A stretch of DNA of 64,000 nucleotides from the NCBI RefSeq assembly GCF_014904705.1, contig NZ_JACZCQ010000014.1:57595-121594 (forward strand), read 5' to 3'. Both the position numbers and the translations under genes were made by a program. The notes under the pieces were generated by a model. That model ran no database searches, was not told the DNA's origin, and saw only the letters and a program-made list of their open reading frames with translations. Source of the DNA: Nisaea sediminum (GTDB lineage: Bacteria; Pseudomonadota; Alphaproteobacteria; Thalassobaculales; Thalassobaculaceae). Positions 25,423 through 38,468 of this stretch are shown here, one piece after another (position 1 is the first letter of the stretch; each line of letters starts with the position of its first letter).

Positions 25423-26934
25423 TCACGAGGCGGAAGACGGCAATGGATTGCGGAGCAGGAACAGGTGCAGACGACGGGACTCGCCGGCGCCGATATCGAC
25501 CTCGACCGCGGGCAGGCGATCGACTGTTCCGAACCGTTCCAGGATCGGGAAGGGATTGTCCCACTTGGCCACGAGCAGCACCTGGTCGCCCGGCTTTGGC
25601 AGATAGCGCTCGGTAAGTTCGTAGTGATGGTCCGGATGGCCGTCATAGTCCCACATCAGTGGACGCCGTTCGAGGTCGCGCAGGGCGTAGAGCAGGGAGG
25701 CCATGGTCTTCCTGTCTTCCGTCAGCCAGACAGCGTCCGGATGCGCGGCGAGCACCGGCCGAAGCTGGGCGGCGGTCTGATCCCATCCGCGCAGGCGGCG
25801 CAGCGGGTCGCTCTTCAGCGGCGGCTCGAAACCCGGCAGGCCAAGGAAGAAAAACCCGAGGACGGCCGCCGCGGTCAGGTTGAGGGCAATGCCGCCCGCG
25901 ACGATCTTCGCGAGGTCGCGGCGCAGCAGCCAGGCGACGGTGAGGATCGTGGCGGCGACATAGGCGGTGGCCGCCCAGTTCGCGTTGGCACGGCTGAGGA
26001 ACGACTGCACGGTGATGATCAGCAGCACGGGAACGCAGAAGGCGAGCAGGAGTTTCTCGCTTTCGCCGGGGCGCTCCCGCCTCAGCAGGGCCAGGCGCCA
26101 GAGCAGCGCGACGAAGAGGACCGGCCCGAAGACCCCGGCCTGACTGCCGACGAATTCCAGCATCTTGCCGAAATGGAAGAGGTCGCCCTTCAGGTTCGTA
26201 TTCTGACCGACATGGGTGAAGGTCACCCAGCCGGACTCGACGTTCCAGAGCAGGTTCGGAGCGAAGACCGCGAGCATGGCGAGCAGCGCGGCCAGCGCTT
26301 TCCGGCTCAACAGCCACGGACGGTGAGAGGGCGTGAGGAGCGCGAAGAGCACCATCCCGAGGATGAAATAGGCCATCGCATATTTGGCGAGGAAGCCCGC
26401 ACCGGCGGCGAGGCCGAGCAGCAGTGGCCAGCCAAGGGAGTCGCTTTTGAGGCTGCGGACAAAAGCGAGCAAGGCGACCGCCCAGAGGAAGAGCAGCGGC
26501 ACGTCGGTCGAGATCAGAAAGCTGGAGAGCGATACGGCCGGCAGCGTTGCAAAGCTCAGCCCCGACCAGAAACCGGCTCTCTTGCTGCCGGTCAGTGTGA
26601 CGGCAATTCCATAGATCGCGAGCGCGGTGCCGGCATGGAGCAGCGGTGACGGCGCCCTGATGCAGGCCGTTCCGCTGCCGCAGACGCTCTCGGCCGCGGC
26701 GATCACGAAGGCGATCAGCGGCGGTTTGGTGTAGTAGCCCCAGGCGAGATCCCGGCTCCAGGACCAGTATTGCGCCTCGTCGCCATGCAGCCCGAGGCTG
26801 CTGAAACCCAGCACGGCGATGCGGGCGGCGGTAAGGGCGCCGACGGCGAGCAGGAGCCAGAGGAAATAGGGCCGATCCCGGTCGGCGGTGACGGTCTGCA
26901 TGCGCTTCGCGGCTTTCCGTTTTTGGGCGGTCAC
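25423..26934 (-). CDS. GT39/GT83-type membrane glycosyltransferase (ArnT-like)
   Basis: 503 residues with about ten hydrophobic segments. A short basic N-terminus leads into the first span, followed by the periplasmic LHGDEAQYWSW motif, whose Asp-Glu is the catalytic signature of lipid-phosphate-sugar transferases (PMT/ArnT). The C-terminal ~110 residues are a soluble domain. Such enzymes move a sugar from polyprenyl phosphate to lipid A, glycan or protein in the periplasm. Start GTG 26934 has AAGG before it; ATG 26901 is an alternative. It is upstream of the sugar operon but separated by 133 bases that include a new promoter. Confidence 0.8.
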   Translation of the reverse strand: MTAQKRKAAKRMQTVTADRDRPYFLWLLLAVGALTAARIAVLGFSSLGLHGDEAQYWSWSRDLAWGYYTKPPLIAFVIAAAESVCGSGTACIRAPSPLLHAGTALAIYGIAVTLTGSKRAGFWSGLSFATLPAVSLSSFLISTDVPLLFLWAVALLAFVRSLKSDSLGWPLLLGLAAGAGFLAKYAMAYFILGMVLFALLTPSHRPWLLSRKALAALLAMLAVFAPNLLWNVESGWVTFTHVGQNTNLKGDLFHFGKMLEFVGSQAGVFGPVLFVALLWRLALLRRERPGESEKLLLAFCVPVLLIITVQSFLSRANANWAATAYVAATILTVAWLLRRDLAKIVAGGIALNLTAAAVLGFFFLGLPGFEPPLKSDPLRRLRGWDQTAAQLRPVLAAHPDAVWLTEDRKTMASLLYALRDLERRPLMWDYDGHPDHHYELTERYLPKPGDQVLLVAKWDNPFPILERFGTVDRLPAVEVDIGAGESRRLHLFLLRNPLPSSAS

Positions 26935-27078
26935 GCTTCGCCTTAGCCGAGCCGGCTCCGGGAAACAATCGGAATCGCGGGCTGCGGCGAATTCACCTCA
27001 GATCACCGAGTTTCTTGCCGAACCCGCGGCGACCCGGTAGGACAAACGCGACAGAGTGTGGAAGAGGTGGCCAAGGCA

Positions 27079-28979
27079 ATGTCGGTCCTGGACAACGAAA
27101 CCTTGATGGCGCTCGCGGAGGACTTTCCCGAGACATCCCGAGACGCCTGGATGGCGGCCGTCGAGACGGCGCTCAAGGGCGCATCCTTCGAGAAGGTGCT
27201 GACGCGCCAGACCTACGAGGGTCTGCGGCTGCAGCCGATCTATACGGCCGAGGACGCGCCGGAGGGCCGTGCGGCGCCGGTCGCGGGTGGAACCCGGACG
27301 GAGACCGGCTGGGACGTGCGCCAGATGCAGGCGCACGGCGACCCGGCGGAAGCCGCGAAGGCGGTGAAGCAGGATCTCGAACGCGGCGCGACCTCCGTGC
27401 TGCTCCGGATCGACCGTCCCGGTGTGGACGGCATCGTCATCGGCTCCGCGGACGATCTCGACCGGGCGCTCGACGGCATTCACCTCGACATGGTGCCGGT
27501 CGCGCTCGATGCGGGCGCCTTTGGACCCCGTTCGGCGGCTATCCTTGAAGAGCTCTGGTCGAAACGCGGACACGGCGCAGGCGAGGTCTCCGGCAGCTTC
27601 CGGATCGATCCGCTCGGTGCGCTGGCCCGCGAGGGCTGGCTTCCGAGCGCGCTCGATGCCGCACTCGCAGAACTTGGCGAAACCGCGTCGCGCGCCGCGT
27701 CCGCGCATCCGAAAGTCCGCGCCGTCGGAGTCGACACGGCGCCCTATTACGAAGCGGGCGCGAACGAGGTCCAGGATCTCGCTTTTTCGATGGCGACGGC
27801 GATTGCCTATCTGCGCGCAATGGAAGCCGCCGGGCTCGACGTGGCCACCGCTGCCCGCCAGATCGAATTCAGCTACGCGCTCGGCGTCGATGTTTTCCAG
27901 GGCATCGCCAAGCTGCGCGCGGCGCGGCGGCTCTGGGCCCGCATCCTCGAGGCATCCGGTGTAGATGCCGCAAAGACGCCGATGCTGCAGCATGTGGTGA
28001 CCGCAGAGCGGGCAATCGCCGGACGCGACGTCTGGGTGAACATGCTGCGTGCCACGGTCTCCACTTTCGCCGCCGGCGTCGGCGGCGCCGACAGCCTGAC
28101 GGTGCTGCCCTATGACAGTACCGTCGGATTGCCGGACGGCTTCGCCCGGCGCATCGCGCGCAACACGCAAATCATCCTGATGGAAGAGTCCGACCTGCAC
28201 CGGGTCGCCGATCCGGCGGGCGGCTCGTGGTACGTGGAGCGGCTGAGCGACGAGTATGCGTCCCGCGCCTGGGAGCTGCTGCAGCAGATAGAGCGCGACG
28301 GCGGTATGGCGGCGGCGCTGACCTCCGGGGCGGTTGCGGAGCAGGTGGCCGACGGCTGGGCGGAGCGGGAACGCAATCTCGCGCGCCGCAAGGACGAACT
28401 GACCGGCGTCAGCGCCTATCCGAACCTGAAGGAAGAAACCGCCACGGGTCTGACGGTCGACCGTGAGGCGCTTCGGGCAAAACTCGGCGCTGCGGCCTGG
28501 CCGAAGCGGACGGAGGCGGGTACCGAGATGGAAGCGCTCGCACGGCACCGGCTGGGCGAGGGCTTCGAGGCGCTGCGCGATGCGAGCGACGCCTTCCTTT
28601 CGGAAACCGGCAAGCGCCCGGCGATCTTCCAGCTGAATATCGGGATGCCGGTCGATTACACGGCCCGGGCGACCTTCGCGCAGAACTATTTCGCCGCCGG
28701 CGGGTTGGAGAGTGTTCCGGCCCAGAACGCCGCCGACTTCGTGGCGAGCGGCTGCCGTTTTGCCGTTCTCTGCTCCTCTGATAAAATCTACGGCGAAGAA
28801 GCGGTGGACGCCGCCGGAACGCTGAAACGGGCGGGCGCGGAGCGGATTTTCCTCGCGGGCCGTCCGGGCGACAACGAGGCGGCGTGGCGCGCGGCCGGTA
28901 TCGACGGGTACATCTTCGTCGGCGACCAGACCCTTGCCACCCTTCGGGACGTCGCCGCCGGATTGGGAGTGATCGAGCA

Positions 28980-28983
<4 letters not shown>
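27079..28983 (+). CDS. mutA: Methylmalonyl-CoA mutase small subunit
   Basis: 634 residues, homologous to MutB in its barrel ([69 protein letters not shown]). The C-terminal Rossmann domain lacks the DxHxxG cobalamin motif, as expected for the non-catalytic subunit. ATG 27079 is preferred; GTG 27058 is possible. It overlaps mutB by 4 bases (ATGA). Role: with MutB, interconverts methylmalonyl-CoA and succinyl-CoA. Confidence 0.93.
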
Positions 28984-31133
<2,150 letters not shown>

Positions 31134-31158
31134 CCGTTCCTTCCCTCGCACGGACCGC

Positions 31159-32193
31159 ATGACAATGGCAGAACCGGTTGCCGCGCCAAAGCGGCGCCAG
31201 ATGAGCGTCGACGACTATGTCGCCGGGGTTCGCTCCGGCGACCTCGCCGTTCTCGCGCGCGCCATTACCCTGATCGAGAGCCGCAATCCGGCGCACCGAC
31301 GCCAAGCGCAGGAGGTGCTGAACGCGCTGCTGCCTTTCTCCGGCAAGGCCAGGCGGATCGGTATCACCGGCGTGCCCGGGGTCGGCAAGAGCACCTTCAT
31401 CGAGGCGTTCGGCAAGATGCTAACCGGCTCCGGCCATAAGGTCGCGGTGCTGGCGGTGGATCCGTCCAGCAACCGGACCGGCGGCTCGATCCTCGGCGAC
31501 AAGACGCGGATGCAGGAACTCGGCCGCGATCCCGACGCCTATATCCGCCCGAGCCCGTCGGCCGGCACGCTCGGCGGTGTTGCGCGGGCGACGCGCGAGA
31601 CCATGGTGATCTGCGAGGCCGCCGGCTTTGACCACGTGATCGTCGAGACGGTGGGTGTCGGCCAGTCCGAGACCGTGGTCGCCGAGATGGTGGATTTCTT
31701 CCTCGTCCTGATGCTCCCGGGCGCCGGTGACGAGCTGCAGGGCATCAAGAAGGGCGTTCTGGAGATCGCCGACATGATCGCCGTCAACAAGGCGGACGGC
31801 GACAACAGAACCCGCGCCCGCCGCGCCGCCGCGGAGTACCGCCGTGCACTCGAGATCATGACGCCGGCGAGCCCGAACTGGCGCCCGCCGGTCTCGACCT
31901 GCAGCGCCCTTTCCGGAGATGGGCTTGCCGATATTCTCGGCGAAATCGCCCGCCACCGCGAGGCACTCAGCGAGAGCGGGGAGTTCGAGAAAAAGAGACA
32001 GGACCAACAGGTCCGCTGGATGTGGGCTATCGTGCGCGAACGCCTGATGGCGCGATTCGAGGAGAATGAGGCCGTCCGGGCACTGGTCGCGGAACTCGAG
32101 GGAGAAGTCGCCGGCGCGCGGCTGACCGCGAGTGCCGCCGCGGACCGGTTGCTTCGGACGTTCGGGCTTGCGCCGGACGGGAGTGGGGCCTGA
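31159..32193 (+). CDS. meaB: Methylmalonyl-CoA mutase GTPase chaperone
   Basis: 344 residues of the MeaB/ArgK G3E GTPase family: Walker A GVPGVGKST near residue 72, VLAVDPSS, GDKTRMQEL, IVETVGVGQSE, and the guanine motif NKAD. It loads or protects the cobalamin cofactor of MutAB. It begins 25 bases after mutB; ATG 31159, with a second in-frame ATG at 31165. Confidence 0.95.
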   Translation: MTMAEPVAAPKRRQMSVDDYVAGVRSGDLAVLARAITLIESRNPAHRRQAQEVLNALLPFSGKARRIGITGVPGVGKSTFIEAFGKMLTGSGHKVAVLAVDPSSNRTGGSILGDKTRMQELGRDPDAYIRPSPSAGTLGGVARATRETMVICEAAGFDHVIVETVGVGQSETVVAEMVDFFLVLMLPGAGDELQGIKKGVLEIADMIAVNKADGDNRTRARRAAAEYRRALEIMTPASPNWRPPVSTCSALSGDGLADILGEIARHREALSESGEFEKKRQDQQVRWMWAIVRERLMARFEENEAVRALVAELEGEVAGARLTASAAADRLLRTFGLAPDGSGA

Positions 32194-32261
32194 GCGATTT
32201 CGATTTGTCTTCGGGGCCGCTTTCCCTATGCTGCGCGGCCTCTAGCCAATGACGGAAACCG

Positions 32262-33317
32262 ATGACGATTCTGGATTCCATACTGCTTGGCCCGGACGCC
32301 CTGATCCGTGAAGCCCTGACGAAAATCGATGCGGGTTCCTCGCAGCTCGCCATCGTCGTGGATGCGGAGCGGCGGGTGCTCGGTGTTGTCACGGACGGAG
32401 ACGTGCGGCGCGGGCTGCTGGCGGGCGTGACGCTGGACGACCCGGTCGACCGGATCATGAACCGGAAGCCGAAACTCGCTTCGGCGGAGGCGCCGGACGA
32501 GGAGATCCAGGCGCTGATGCGCCGCGAGGTCATTCACCAGGTTCCGATCGTCGACGAAAACCGCCGGATTGTCGCGCTCCGGACTGTCGATACTTTTGTC
32601 GCCGCCGAGCGGCTTGAGAACCGGGTGGTCCTGATGGCTGGCGGACTCGGCACGCGGCTGCGCCCGCTGACCGAGACCGTGCCGAAGCCGATGCTGTCCG
32701 TCGGCGGCCGGCCTCTGCTCGAGACCCTGGTCCAGTCCTTCATTGATCAGGGTTTCTACCGTTTTGATTTCTCCGTCAATTACCGCGCCGAGGCGATCGA
32801 GGAGCATTTCGGCAACGGTTATCGCTTCGGAGCCGAGATATCCTATCTTCGCGAGGAAGAGCCGCTGGGCACGGCGGGGTCGCTTTCTCTCATGGCGGAG
32901 CGGCCCGCGGCGGCGTTCTTCGTCATGAATGGTGACATCCTCACCTCGATCAATTTCCGCCACATGCTCGATTTCCACAAACAGACGGGCGCGGCGGCGA
33001 CCATGGCGGTGTTCGAGAAGGGTTTCGACATTCCGTACGGCGTGGTGGAGGTCGAGGGCGACCGGCTGGTCACAATCCGCGAGAAGCCGACCCATAATTT
33101 CTTTATCAGCGCCGGGATCTATGTCCTGGAGCCGAAAGTGCTCGACCGGATCGCGCCCAGCCGTTTCCTCGACATGCCGGATCTTTTCGCCCGCATGATC
33201 GAGGCAGGCGAAGCCGTCAGCGCGTTCCCGATCCGGGAATACTGGCGCGATATCGGCCAGCATCAGGATCTCGACCGGGCGGAGCAGGACTTTCCGCGGG
33301 TCTTCGCGGGCAAGTAG
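32262..33317 (+). CDS. Nucleotidyltransferase with N-terminal CBS pair
   Basis: 351 residues. Residues ~1-115 are two CBS motifs (LAIVVDAERRVLGVVTDGD, HQVPIVDENRRIVAL). From ~120 there is a sugar-1-phosphate nucleotidyltransferase: [29 protein letters not shown] and a C-terminal DIGQHQDLDRA. The CBS pair may sense adenosyl ligands. Likely makes an NDP-sugar (mannose-1-P guanylyltransferase-like) for the glycan genes on either side; the sugar is unknown. Same strand as sufE but with a 70-base gap. Confidence 0.85.
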   Translation: MTILDSILLGPDALIREALTKIDAGSSQLAIVVDAERRVLGVVTDGDVRRGLLAGVTLDDPVDRIMNRKPKLASAEAPDEEIQALMRREVIHQVPIVDENRRIVALRTVDTFVAAERLENRVVLMAGGLGTRLRPLTETVPKPMLSVGGRPLLETLVQSFIDQGFYRFDFSVNYRAEAIEEHFGNGYRFGAEISYLREEEPLGTAGSLSLMAERPAAAFFVMNGDILTSINFRHMLDFHKQTGAAATMAVFEKGFDIPYGVVEVEGDRLVTIREKPTHNFFISAGIYVLEPKVLDRIAPSRFLDMPDLFARMIEAGEAVSAFPIREYWRDIGQHQDLDRAEQDFPRVFAGK

Positions 33318-33388
33318 GCCGTCCAGCCTCATTGACAAGGCGGCGCGACCGCGCCAAGTCAGAACCGTCGCTTTTCACAGGGTAAGAC

Positions 33389-33838
33389 ATGGTTGCTGAA
33401 ACCGACATTCCGGCGCCGGACCGCTCCATCGCCGAGGAACAGGAAGAGCTGATCTCCGAGTTCGCCTTCTTCGACGACTGGATGGACCGCTACCAATACC
33501 TGATCGATCTCGGGCGCAAGCTTCCGGAGCTTCCCGAGGAGTTCAAGCGCGACGAGTTCAAGCTGAAGGGCTGCCAGAGCCAGGTCTGGCTGGTCGGCGA
33601 CCGGCATGGCGACCGGCTGGTCTTCCGTGCGATCAGCGACGCCGCCATCGTCTCCGGCCTGATCGCCGTCATCCTGCGCATCTACAGCAACCGGACGGCC
33701 GAGGAGATCCTGGCGACGGAGCCGGATTTCATCCGCGAGATCGGTCTCGAGGAGCATCTGAGCCCGACGCGCAAGAACGGTCTCGGGGCCATGCTGAACA
33801 AGATCAAGGCCGAGGCGCAAGCCGCCGCGGCCGCGTGA
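33389..33838 (+). CDS. sufE: Cysteine desulfuration protein SufE
   Basis: 149 residues, standard SufE size. The sulfur-accepting Cys is Cys62 in LKGCQSQVWL. SufE receives sulfane sulfur from SufS and passes it to the SufBCD scaffold. AGGGTAAG precedes the ATG. The next gene, a NifU-like scaffold protein, begins 10 bases after its stop. Confidence 0.93.
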   Translation: MVAETDIPAPDRSIAEEQEELISEFAFFDDWMDRYQYLIDLGRKLPELPEEFKRDEFKLKGCQSQVWLVGDRHGDRLVFRAISDAAIVSGLIAVILRIYSNRTAEEILATEPDFIREIGLEEHLSPTRKNGLGAMLNKIKAEAQAAAAA

Positions 33839-33848
33839 GACCGCCATC

Positions 33849-34274
33849 GTGAGCGGCATCGACGCCATCTATCAGGACAAGATCCTCGCTTACGCCGCAG
33901 ACATTCCGCGGCTCGGCAAACTTGAGGACGCGACCCACAAAGGCGAGGCCGTGAGCCGCGCCTGCGGCAGCGAGATCTCGGTTTATCTGAAAGTTGAGGA
34001 CGGCAGGATCGAGGATTACGCGCACAAGGTCGACGCCTGTGCGCTTGGCTCGGCTGCGGCGTCCATCGTCGCCCGCGCCATCGTCGGCTGTACGGTCGAG
34101 GAGGTGCTGCGAGCGCGGGATCAGATGGAGGCGATGCTGAAGAAAGACGGCCCCGTCCCGGATGGAAATTTCGCGGAACTTGGCGTATTGCAATCCGCAA
34201 AGTCGCTGGCCAACCGCCACAGTTCCATGCTGCTGGCACTGAACGCTTCGGCGAAAGCTCTGAAACAAAAATGA
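33849..34274 (+). CDS. NifU/IscU-like iron-sulfur scaffold protein, third Cys missing
   Basis: 141 residues with the IscU fold: ACGSE (Cys39), DACALGSAAAS (Cys64) and VGCTVEEV (Cys81). At the third ligand position of canonical scaffolds (KCA before the last helix) the sequence reads NRHSSMLLAL, so His/Ser replaces Cys. Start is GTG 33849. It pairs with sufE, pointing to cluster assembly or trafficking rather than an independent ISC system. Confidence 0.82.
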   Translation: MSGIDAIYQDKILAYAADIPRLGKLEDATHKGEAVSRACGSEISVYLKVEDGRIEDYAHKVDACALGSAAASIVARAIVGCTVEEVLRARDQMEAMLKKDGPVPDGNFAELGVLQSAKSLANRHSSMLLALNASAKALKQK

Positions 34275-34306
34275 CAGTCCGCGTGTAGCGGGCCGCACGG
34301 TGAGAT

Positions 34307-35383
<1,077 letters not shown>

Positions 35384-35406
35384 TGCATTGAAATAAGACC
35401 ATTTTA

Positions 35407-35432
35407 GGACCCTTTAACATATTTTCGGGTCC
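35407..35432 (+). terminator. Weak hairpin after the epimerase gene
   Basis: GGACCC (35407-35412) pairs with GGGTCC (35427-35432) across a 14-base AT-rich loop. A T-rich but interrupted stretch follows, so termination would be modest. Confidence 0.3.
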
Positions 35433-35441
35433 GGTTTGATT

Positions 35442-35458
35442 CTTAGAATTGTTCTAAA
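35442..35458 (+). promoter_or_regulatory. ICE-like (Irr) iron box
   Basis: TTAGAA (35443-35448), TTG, TTCTAA (35452-35457) and a following A form a perfect 6-3-6 dyad. It differs by one base from the alphaproteobacterial iron control element TTTAGAA-N3-TTCTAAA bound by Irr, as I recall it. A TTGATT -35-like element at 35436-35441 overlaps its left edge. It lies ~90 bases before the Cys-rich small gene. Confidence 0.6.
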
Positions 35459-35548
35459 TTGTTGAAACCGCAACGATTTTCCTTGCGTTCCGGGGGCGGA
35501 TTCATATCCTGCCGGAACAATCGGACGATGATGGTGTGGGAACCGATC

Positions 35549-35749
35549 ATGAGTTCTTGCGACGATAAATTCGGCTGTGGGCCGACCGACACCTGCTACA
35601 GGGCGGTCGTAAACACCTATACGAAGATGAAGATGCTCGGCCAGCGCGACGAGATCTGCTTCAACTCCGCCGTGAAGGTGTACCAGCACCATCATCCGGA
35701 AGTACCGAGCACGCGCGCGCCTTACGTGATCGCCGACTGGCTCGACTGA
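35549..35749 (+). CDS. Cys-rich conserved-looking small protein
   Basis: 66 residues if ATG 35549 is used (ATG 35528 and 35531 are alternatives). Cysteines at 4, 10, 16 and 37, the first three spaced by six residues (CDDKFGC, DTC), could bind a metal. The C-terminal half has HHHPEVP and ends in YVIADWLD. I do not recognise a named family. The ICE-like box upstream and the strong terminator downstream frame it as its own transcription unit with a probable iron link. Confidence 0.68.
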   Translation: MSSCDDKFGCGPTDTCYRAVVNTYTKMKMLGQRDEICFNSAVKVYQHHHPEVPSTRAPYVIADWLD

Positions 35750-35775
35750 GCGATCCGAAATAAATACAGATCGAG

Positions 35776-35801
35776 GGACGCGGTTCGGCCGCGTCCTTTT
35801 T
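35776..35801 (+). terminator. Rho-independent terminator
   Basis: GGACGCGG (35776-35783) and CCGCGTCC (35789-35796) form a perfect 8-bp stem with a 5-base loop, followed by TTTTT (35797-35801). It ends the Cys-rich gene and faces the end of the metal ABC operon. Confidence 0.85.
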
Positions 35802-35822
35802 GTTTGTGCGCCGGGTCGGATG

Positions 35823-36683
35823 CTACGTGCCGGACGCTGACCGGGTTTTCAGCTGCGAGGCTCGACGCGTCAGCGCCATGCGGCGAAGGAACGCCACCAC
35901 GAACATCGCCGTCAGGATCAGGATGATGGTCGGCGCCGGCGCGCTGTCGAGGAAGAAGCTGAGATAGGTGCCGAGCAGCATCGAGGAGATGCAGACCGCG
36001 ACCGCGACCAGCAGCATCGTCCCGAAACGGCGGACCAGCAGAAAAGCGATGGCGCCGGGCGAGATCAGCAGGCCGATGGCGAGAATCAGGCCGGTCGCCG
36101 ACAGGGTCGCGACGATGGTGAGGGACAGTGCGGCCAACAATCCGTAATGCAGCCAGGCCACGGGAAGGCCGGAGGTCCGGGCCTGCGCCGGATCGAAGCT
36201 GTGTAGCAGCAAGTCCTTCCACTTGAGCAGGATCGCGGCGGAGACTCCGAGGGAGATCAGTCCGGCGGTCCAGAGATCTTCCGCGCCGACGCCGAGCATA
36301 TTTCCGAACAGGATATGGTCGAGATGGGCGTTGGTCTCGATCGAGACGAAGAGCACGATGCCGATCCCGAACATCCCGGAAAACACCACGCCCATCACCG
36401 TGTCCTGCTTCACCCGGCTGTTGTGCGACAGATAGCCGGTCGCGAGCGCGCAGGTCATCCCGGCTGCGAAAGCGCCGAGGATCAGCGGCAGGCCGAGGAT
36501 ATAGGCCAGCACGATCCCAGGCAGCACGGCATGGCTGACGGCATCGCCCATCAGGGCCCAGCCCTTGAGCACAAGGTAGCAGGAGAGCAGCGCCGTCGGC
36601 ACCGCCACGATGAGCGAGATGGCAAAGGCGTTCAGCATGAAGCCGAAGCGGAACGGCATCAGCAGGGTTTCGAACTCGGTCAT
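35823..36683 (-). CDS. Metal ABC transporter permease (second)
   Basis: 286 residues with eight or so hydrophobic segments of the ABC-3 family: LKGWALMGDAVSHAVLPGI, the signature loop, and LAIGLLISPGAIAFLLV. ABC-3 permeases import Mn, Fe or Zn. It starts 4 bases inside the stop of the upstream permease and is the last gene of the operon. The pair of different permeases resembles SitC/SitD or MtsC-type heterodimers. Confidence 0.88.
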   Translation of the reverse strand: MTEFETLLMPFRFGFMLNAFAISLIVAVPTALLSCYLVLKGWALMGDAVSHAVLPGIVLAYILGLPLILGAFAAGMTCALATGYLSHNSRVKQDTVMGVVFSGMFGIGIVLFVSIETNAHLDHILFGNMLGVGAEDLWTAGLISLGVSAAILLKWKDLLLHSFDPAQARTSGLPVAWLHYGLLAALSLTIVATLSATGLILAIGLLISPGAIAFLLVRRFGTMLLVAVAVCISSMLLGTYLSFFLDSAPAPTIILILTAMFVVAFLRRMALTRRASQLKTRSASGT

Positions 36684-37558
36684 GCGGCCCGCCTGAGCTT
36701 CCGGCTGCGCTGAAGCGTGTCGGCGGCCTTCCGGCGTGAGGCCATCAGCCCGTGCTTTGGCGCGAAGACGAAGGTTGTCAGGAAAATCAGGGTCTGCAGC
36801 GTGACGATGATCCCGCCCGTCGCGCCGTCGAGGAAATAGCTCGCATAGGCGCCGACGAAACTGGTCAGCGTGCCGATGGCGATGGAGGTCAGGATCAGGC
36901 GCGGGAAGCGGTCGCAGAGCAGATAAGCCGTCGCCCCCGGCGTCACGACCATGGCGATGACGAGGAAGGCGCCGACGGTCTGCATCGCCGCCACGACGGA
37001 GGCGGAGAGCAGGACGAAGAAGACGGCCTTCAGGATTTCCGGGCGCAGACCGATGGACCGGGCGTGGCTCTCGTCGAAGAAGGTGACCATCAGATCCTTC
37101 CATTTCGCCGTCAGCACGGCGAGGGAGATCGCCCCGATCAGGACGAGCTGCAGCGTATCCTCCGGTGTGATGGCGAGGATGTTGCCCATGGTGATGGTCT
37201 GGATGCTGACGGAGACCGGACTGACCGAAACGATGAAGAGGCCGAGCCCGAAGAAGGAGGTGAAGATCAGGCCGATGATGGTGTCGATCTTCAGGCCCGA
37301 ACGTTCGGAGAGAAACAGCATCGCGCCCGCAGCGAGTCCGCCGGCGATGAAGGCGCCGAGCGCGAAGGGCAGGCCGAGCATGTAGGCGCCGGCGACCCCG
37401 GGCACGACGGAGTGGGAGAGCGCGTCGCCGATCAGCGACCAGCCTTTCAGCATCAGGTAGGCCGAGAGAAAGGCGCAAACCCCGCCAACCAGCGCCGAGA
37501 CCCACATGGCGTTGGTCATGTAGCCGTACGAGAAGGGCTCCAGCAGCAAGGCGATCAC
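36680..37558 (-). CDS. Metal ABC transporter permease (first)
   Basis: 292 residues, ABC-3 family, homologous to the next gene: [47 protein letters not shown]. The hydrophilic basic C-tail ([17 protein letters not shown]) is cytoplasmic. It overlaps the ATPase gene by 4 bases. Specificity is inferred from the binding protein and the neighbouring regulator, most likely manganese or iron. Confidence 0.9.
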   Translation of the reverse strand: MIALLLEPFSYGYMTNAMWVSALVGGVCAFLSAYLMLKGWSLIGDALSHSVVPGVAGAYMLGLPFALGAFIAGGLAAGAMLFLSERSGLKIDTIIGLIFTSFFGLGLFIVSVSPVSVSIQTITMGNILAITPEDTLQLVLIGAISLAVLTAKWKDLMVTFFDESHARSIGLRPEILKAVFFVLLSASVVAAMQTVGAFLVIAMVVTPGATAYLLCDRFPRLILTSIAIGTLTSFVGAYASYFLDGATGGIIVTLQTLIFLTTFVFAPKHGLMASRRKAADTLQRSRKLRRAA

Positions 37559-38460
37559 TGCGCGTCCTCGCTGCGGATCGTGTGCGTGCGCTCGCCGTAC
37601 TGCACCAGGGGGCGCTCGTCGTCGGTGAAGATGGTGACTTCGCGAGTGTCTCCATCCTCGTGCAGATCGTTCCCGCCGAGAGTGAAATGGCGCAATACGC
37701 CGCCGAAGGCGCGCTCCAGATTCTCCCGGGTGAAGGTCGTCTCGGTCGGGCCGTAGGCGAGCACCGTGCCCTTGACCAGGATCGTGCGGTCGCAGAATTC
37801 CGGCACCGAGCCGAGATTGTGCGTCGAGACCAGCATCACCCTCCCTTCCTCGCGAAGTTCGCGCAGGAGGGCCACGATCTGGTCCTCGGTCTTCACATCG
37901 ACACCGGTGAAGGGTTCGTCAAGCAGGATCACCTGTCCGTCCTGCGCCAGCGCCCGGGCGAGGAACACGCGCTTACGCTGGCCGCCGGAAAGCTCGCCGA
38001 TCTGGCGGTGGCGGTAGGCCTGCATATTGACCCGGTCGAGTGCCTTGTCGACCGCCGCGCGGTCCCCGGCCGAGGGGCGGCGCAGAAAACCCATATGGCC
38101 GTAACGCCCCATCATGACGACATCCTCGACCAGCACCGGGAAGGCCCAGTCGACATCCTCGGATTGCGGCACATAGGCGACGAGGTTCTCGCGCAGCGCC
38201 TGCTTCACGCTGCGCCCGAGCAGCCGGATCTCGCCCTCGGCGGTCGGCACGAAGCCCATGATCGCCTTGAAGAGGGTCGACTTGCCCGCGCCGTTGACGC
38301 CGACCAGAGCGGTCACGGTGCCGCGCGGGATCTCGAAGCTGGCGTCGAAGAGCGCGGTGTGGCCGTTGCGATAGGTGACTGTGACATGATGGGCTGAAAT
38401 GCCGCCGGCGGTGTCTTTCTCCGCACTCGTGTCTTTCGTCGGATCGTTGCGCGCGAGCAT
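37555..38460 (-). CDS. Metal ABC transporter ATP-binding protein
   Basis: 301 residues with Walker [11 protein letters not shown]-loop [11 protein letters not shown], signature [10 protein letters not shown], Walker B VILLDEPF and H-loop STHN. The [11 protein letters not shown] stretch is typical of Mn/Fe (SitB/MntB-type) ATPases. A ~50-residue C-terminal extension lies beyond the core. It is 8 bases after the binding-protein gene. Confidence 0.92.
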   Translation of the reverse strand: MLARNDPTKDTSAEKDTAGGISAHHVTVTYRNGHTALFDASFEIPRGTVTALVGVNGAGKSTLFKAIMGFVPTAEGEIRLLGRSVKQALRENLVAYVPQSEDVDWAFPVLVEDVVMMGRYGHMGFLRRPSAGDRAAVDKALDRVNMQAYRHRQIGELSGGQRKRVFLARALAQDGQVILLDEPFTGVDVKTEDQIVALLRELREEGRVMLVSTHNLGSVPEFCDRTILVKGTVLAYGPTETTFTRENLERAFGGVLRHFTLGGNDLHEDGDTREVTIFTDDERPLVQYGERTHTIRSEDAQ

Positions 38461-38468
38461 GCCGGGCC

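Noticed and set aside
35776..35801. Possible start of a CRISPR-like or repeat unit
   Set aside because: It is a single stem-loop with a T-run, fully explained as a terminator; no spaced direct repeats were seen here or elsewhere in the window.
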